This document shows positions 59,969 through 64,000 of a stretch of 64,000 bases of DNA, piece after piece. Each line of letters starts with the position of its first letter. The stretch's first letter is position 1. Both the position numbers and the translations under genes were made by a program. The notes beneath the pieces are model-generated. The model made no database searches and was not told the DNA's origin. It was given only the letters and a program-made list of their open reading frames with translations. Source of the DNA: Hirundichthys speculiger (Eukaryota; Chordata; Actinopteri; Beloniformes; Exocoetidae); contig JAGFBZ010000692.1 of assembly GCA_018398805.1 (NCBI GenBank), positions 248,001 through 312,000 on the forward strand. Reading direction: 5' to 3'.

Positions 59969-60502
59969 GTGAGTATTTTTCCTCCATTATCCCACCTGCG
60001 AGGCAGATCCTCTGCAGTCTCTCTGTCATGTGTGTTGCCTTCTGCCCTGAGCCACGTTAGCATTAGCAGCATCTGCAGCAGGAAGTCTAACGTCAGATCT
60101 GTCTGTCTCAGAGTCTGCATGTGTGTCTACAGATCTAGGTTTTTCTGTGTGTGCGTGTTGGATGGGGGGGGGGGGGGGGGGGGGTGCACAGGAGTGGCTT
60201 TATTTGCAGATGTGACACGAGCAGGAAACGCACCTATTGAGAGTGTCCTGGCAGGGTTTTCTGAACGTGATCGATAAGCTGTGAAACGTGGAGCATGACT
60301 TTGTACATATTTTATTCAGGTCAACGAGGCATTTGTTGTGGTTCGCAGTGTTGGAGGATTTAAAACCTGGACTCGAGCCCATTTGACCGCGACATTATCT
60401 GCATTGAGAAAAAAAAATAATTCACGTATTAAACCAAGCAGCTTATTTTTATGGATAATTAATCCTGAATGTATCACATTCTTAATTAGCACCTCTAAAA
60501 AA
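59969..60502 (+). other. Intron after candidate first exon
   Basis: Starts with gtgagtattt and includes the G-run at 60160. CpG-rich only in its first bases. Confidence 0.5.
60160..60185 (+). repeat. G-run of about 23 bases
   Basis: A homopolymer G tract in the intron about 190 bp after the candidate first exon at 59922. Length is uncertain in any assembly. Confidence 0.9.
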
Positions 60503-60971
60503 CAACTTAAATAATCCTCCTGGATCCCACTTTTATATTATATAAATTAGTAGGGGTGAGTATTGGCAAGGACCTCGCAATACGATACGTATCATGATAC
60601 TTTGGTCATGATACAATATTATCACGATATCATGATATATTGCGATACTCTACCCGGTTAATATCAAAATTAAAAGTAGAGATGAAAAATCAAGTTGCTG
60701 TATATGTTCATCAGATGATATTGATCATTCAGAGGACAAATTGAGTCAAAACTATTTGCTTCAAAACAACCTATTTATTTTTTATTATTATTGTTTTTGC
60801 ACATTTAAATTTTTAACAATTTAAATGTAAAAATTAAACAATTTTCCTAAAAAATCAATATTAGGAGATGAAAAAACGATATTATATTGGGTGGCTGAAA
60901 ATCGCGATATATTGCCAAATCGATTTTTTTTCACACCTCTATAAATTAGTTGTCATTAGTGTGTTTAGATT
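60503..60971 (+). repeat. Local direct repeat, right copy
   Basis: This is the partner of 58062-59225. It lacks element E and so shows the ancestral state of the block. Confidence 0.85.
60551..60942 (+). mobile_element. hAT-B copy 7
   Basis: This uninterrupted copy runs from taggggtgag to cacacctcta with the perfect 8-bp duplication taaattag on both sides. It represents the pre-insertion state of copy 6, because element E is absent. Confidence 0.92.
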
Positions 60972-61284
60972 ACACAATAAACCCGAAACTGGTCACTGGT
61001 AATCGTTTATTTACTAATTGAGTGAGATTTGGCCATAGAAGGCTTAAGAAATTCCACATATATTTAAAAAAAAAAAAAAGAAAAAAAAAGAAAAAAGCAA
61101 AACAACAATGTGTTATACTTATTAGTTGCTGCTCTGTGACGCTTTGGAACAATTCCGTCGCAAGCGTCTCAGGCTTCAGCAGTCGTCCCTGTCATTTACT
61201 TTACATTGGATGACATCACAAGCCCGAGCTTGTGGCGTGAAATTGAGAATAAGGCAGATTTCCATTATAGAGGAAATCTAAAAT
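60972..61284. other. No feature recognised
   Basis: Contains an A-rich run at about 61066-61098, otherwise unremarkable. Confidence 0.55.
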
Positions 61285-61460
61285 CCAGGAGGCTGGAACT
61301 GTAACGGGGCCCTTTCCCTCCTTGATCCTTTCAGCTTTTGTGCCTCCATTACAGCGTCGGACCCAGTAGGATCCACTGACTAGGCTAACTAGCTCTAGCT
61401 CTTGACCACTTTGTGGCGGTAGTGCACCATCTCTGCTGTTTTCTTTCTGACTATCAAATT
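61285..61460 (+). repeat. Dispersed repeat K, copy 3
   Basis: It carries gtcggacccagtaggatcca ctgactagg and ttgtggcggtagtgcacca, then an A-rich tail aaaggagaaggaaaaaaaac. Confidence 0.6.
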
Positions 61461-61736
61461 AAAGGAGAAGGAAAAAAAACAAGCTGGAATGAAAAATTTA
61501 AGATGGTTCCCATGTCCCTTTTTTTTTTGCCAAGTTTGCGTGGATGGTGGGTACAAACGTTGGCATGTTCGATCAACATCAAGTCAACAGACCCATATCA
61601 TCCTGGCCAACAGTTTGGCGAGACTGACCCAAACCCAGATACCCCTTTCAGCCGCGTATAAACTTCTGAAAATTCTCATTGCGTAGCCGTTGCTGTTAAC
61701 GGACACCTGCCAGTGACTCCATAAATTACCTCAAAC

Positions 61737-62476
61737 TAGAGGTCTTCACGGGTCCACTTTCATGGACCCAAACCCGAATAGACCCGTGAAAATTCGACCG
61801 GAAACCAACCTAACACGAGCTGTTATCATAAATTCGGGCGTCCAAACCTGAATGGACCCACGACATTTGGACCCGGACCCGACCCGAGTCTTTAGTTTCT
61901 GACCACGAACCAAACCGAGTTACCCAAGTAGAACCGAGACAATACAGCCCATAGTTGTTCATGTTAAAAGTTGTCTAGCGTTGAATAAAACTTGATTTTC
62001 TTCCCTAAAGTTGTCTTCTTCTACCCGGTTCAGTTGCTACATAGGCTTCGTGATGTAAACAGCAATAAATCCACGTCGTTATTTTCTTTGTGGATACAGA
62101 TGCTATTGGTAGCAACTGCTAACGCTAATAGCCTACACCGGTCAGGACGTGTCGTGAACATATTCTTTCATCCAGCATTGTCATGTTGGCGATCCGTTGT
62201 GCTTTACAGCTGCCGGGCAAACCGCTAATAACACGCTACGACAACACGATTGATTTATGACAAACACGCCACGTTAATTAATAATTAATTTAACTGCCCA
62301 GAGTCCTGACATTAGCTGCCACCGCCAATATCTTTACCTCTCTAGAGTAAACGCGGACTCGAGACTAACTGTACCGATTCCGACCCGAACCCGGAGTCAC
62401 GTCTTTTGAATGGACCCGAGACCCGATTCGGGTCAGGTCGGAACCTCGGGTTGTCGGGTTGTTCCGAAGACCTCTA
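61737..62476 (+). mobile_element. hAT-J copy 3
   Basis: The ends are tagaggtcttcacggg and gttccgaagacctcta. The perfect 8-bp duplication cctcaaac is at 61729-61736 and 62477-62484. At 740 bp it is the intact reference copy, non-coding, and shows hAT membership of the family. Confidence 0.92.
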
Positions 62477-62605
62477 CCTCAAACCCCTGCTCATGGAAAT
62501 CCCCCTGTAGTTGAATATTTCCAGCTGTAGTGCATTAGCTGGCTAAATCAAATCGCCTAACTGGCTAAGATTCCAGCCCGCCGTAGACCTTCAGTGCCTT
62601 AATGT

Positions 62606-63014
62606 TAGGGCTGTAGCGATACACTAATCTCGCGATACGATACACGATATTCGGCTCAAGATACAATATATATCGATATTCATCTTATAATACATTTACA
62701 TCATTTTACGAAAGATTTTAAAGGGACAAAGTGATTTTGGTGACATCTTGTGAGTGTTCCAATGACTTTGTTTGAATTCATTGAACTGAAAGCATCAATT
62801 ACACATTATATGGCTGACAGGCAGCTTGTAAATGCTGGACAAAATAAATAAAAGATTTGTTGAGAAAAATAGTTTCATTTATTTAAACAGTGGAAATTGT
62901 TGCTTGCAAGCTTTTAAAGGTTAGCTTAGAATATCGATACCCGCGGCTAAAAAATAGATACTCGATAAAATATCGATATATATATCGCAGAATCGATAAA
63001 ATCGTTCAGCTCTA
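62606..63014 (-). mobile_element. hAT-F copy 6
   Basis: It runs tagggctgtagcgatac to aatcgttcagctcta. Flanks cttaatgt and cttactgt agree at 7 of 8. It lacks the aagaagcttagaa-adjacent block and is 409 bp. Confidence 0.88.
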
Positions 63015-63022
63015 CTTACTGT

Positions 63023-63737
63023 TTGCCAGTTTATTCACTTACACACCAAAAAGGGCTTGGTAATCTTCAAAAAGAGACAAATGTTAATTACAGTTACTGT
63101 CTCAGTGTTCAGTGTTGTATTGATGCAACGCGCCACCAAATAATACAACAGTTTATTGTTGCTTTTAGACTAATAATAGAAACATCACCAGAACAGCCCC
63201 TTAAAATGTGATTACAACTGTACTGTTTTCCTTTGGGGCTGGTTGTTCTGTTGTGTGTTTTAGAGAATTTTCTGTACAAGGGTGTTTTTCATACTTTTTG
63301 AAGCCACTGCAGTAAAAAAAAAAAAAAAAAAAAAAATCCTCACCTTTGCATGACCTAAAGCTCTGCAGTGCTGCTGCTGGCTGTCAAATCTGAGAAGGGA
63401 CTCGAGGCATGACATCACCTGGTAAACCTGAACTACTCCGTCAGGCTACGGTTGATCTGCAACCCCCCCCCCCTTTTAGTGATCTGCAGCTTTTCAGTTT
63501 ATCGCCCCGTGCGTCGTTTTAATCTTCGACGGAGTGCGGGCTCGATGTCAAACACTGCAGAACCAGACAGATGCCTCAGGAACCTGCTCCTCAAACACCG
63601 TCGGGTTCATCTGACGGAGATAATAATGTGCTCTCCATGACGTCTTCATGTGGGCACGTGTCAGAGCTGTGTGTGTGGTGTGTGTCCTGTGTGTGATGAT
63701 AAAAACAACTATTCACTCCACTCCATTTAACTTGCAG
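63023..63737 (+). other. Intron end before 81-nt exon
   Basis: Contains a poly(A) tract and a C-run at 63462; ends in the acceptor aacttgcag. Confidence 0.5.
63314..63336 (+). repeat. Poly(A) tract
   Basis: A run of 23 A with no recognisable retroelement body upstream. Confidence 0.9.
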
Positions 63738-63818
63738 CCTCACTCCCCGGAGCTTGAGCCCCACTCCCACTAGTCCTTGCAGTCCGTGCAGCCCGCTGCA
63801 CGCCTTTCATTTCTGGAG
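63738..63818 (+). CDS. Candidate 81-nt coding exon, phase 2-2
   Basis: This 81-nt exon lies between an acceptor ending aacttgcag and the donor gtaagc. Read from phase 2 it gives LTPRSLSPTPTSPCSPCSPL, then HAFHFW, then two bases of a split codon. The repeated Ser-Pro pairs look like a proline-directed phosphorylation segment, and Ser-Pro-rich segments are common in the N-terminal part of MAST kinases. Its symmetric phase 2-2 allows it to be included or skipped between the exon at 59922 (or the microexon at 47669) and the next common exon, which is outside the window. Other reading frames contain stops. No competing protein family is recognised. Assignment to the MAST gene is an inference. Confidence 0.6.
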
Positions 63819-64000
63819 GTAAGCAAGAATTCTCCAGCCATGTTTTTTTTTTTCCTTCCTTGTTTTGAAAGGCCTGTCGGTGCCTGTCTGAGCCGATCCC
63901 GTCCTCATCTCCGACTCTGTTTGCCCTCCTAAAATCAACTGCCGCTGAACTGACAGTGAAGGAGGACATGGAGCTTATGTAATGTCGATAACGCCTCCCC

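Noticed and set aside
59560..60120. 186-codon minus-strand frame over the candidate promoter
   Set aside because: It is opposite a GC-rich region with few stops, has no domain and runs antisense across the exon at 59922; best explained by base composition.

Overview
The window reads as intronic DNA of a ray-finned fish, probably a percomorph. The grounds are typical vertebrate splice sites around very small exons, dense young DNA transposons (mostly hAT, plus Tc1/mariner-Tigger-like and Harbinger-like), a tRNA-derived SINE and a dispersed repeat I associate with percomorph genomes. There is no bacterial gene organisation. Almost all open reading frames here are chance or transposon-derived.

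Host gene: I recognise the 5' part of one gene on the + strand, a microtubule-associated serine/threonine kinase of the MAST family. MAST4 is the best guess; MAST3 is not excluded. Exon 4865-4998 encodes the N-terminal segment ending [10 protein letters not shown]...LTSSL. It joins in phase 0 to a 32-nt exon at 47669-47700 (KELSLPRRGS plus two bases). An alternative first exon at 20350-20388 (MDESSILRRRGLQ) also ends in phase 0 and fits the same 32-nt exon. A third candidate first exon (59922-59968, MKAQRERLRIPGLTL plus two bases) and an 81-nt phase 2-2 exon (63738-63818) can join each other, and their phase fits the next common exon. So the window appears to hold three successive N-terminal start options of one kinase gene, spread over about 59 kb. 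The kinase, DUF1908 and PDZ exons lie beyond the window.

Between the exons lies a layered record of transposition. I define families by shared sequence and inverted ends. hAT-A (four copies, each with a perfect 8-bp target duplication), hAT-B (seven copies) and hAT-F (six copies) carry similar GATA/TATC-rich subterminal motifs. Others are hAT-C, I (two), J (three), M, N, O and Q. D (four) and E (two) are flanked by TA, as Tc1/mariner elements are. H (three) is Harbinger-like and carries a MADF-domain exon. Nesting is frequent: A and D inside B (43415-45107), B inside C, E inside B, H inside F and inside I, and a SINE inside Q. O, I1, N and F3 keep damaged pieces of hAT transposase genes.

Other structure: a 79-bp near-perfect palindrome (42477-42555), a 22-bp minisatellite (17514-17884), a G-rich 38-bp minisatellite (18280-18607), a long TGTC/TATC microsatellite inside a hAT-F copy, a direct duplication flanking hAT-N, and a minus-strand pseudo-exon (1207-1406). 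Nothing resembles a CRISPR array, a phage, a defence system or a complete second gene. Exon calls rest on reading frame, splice signals and remembered MAST sequence, with no alignment or transcript data.
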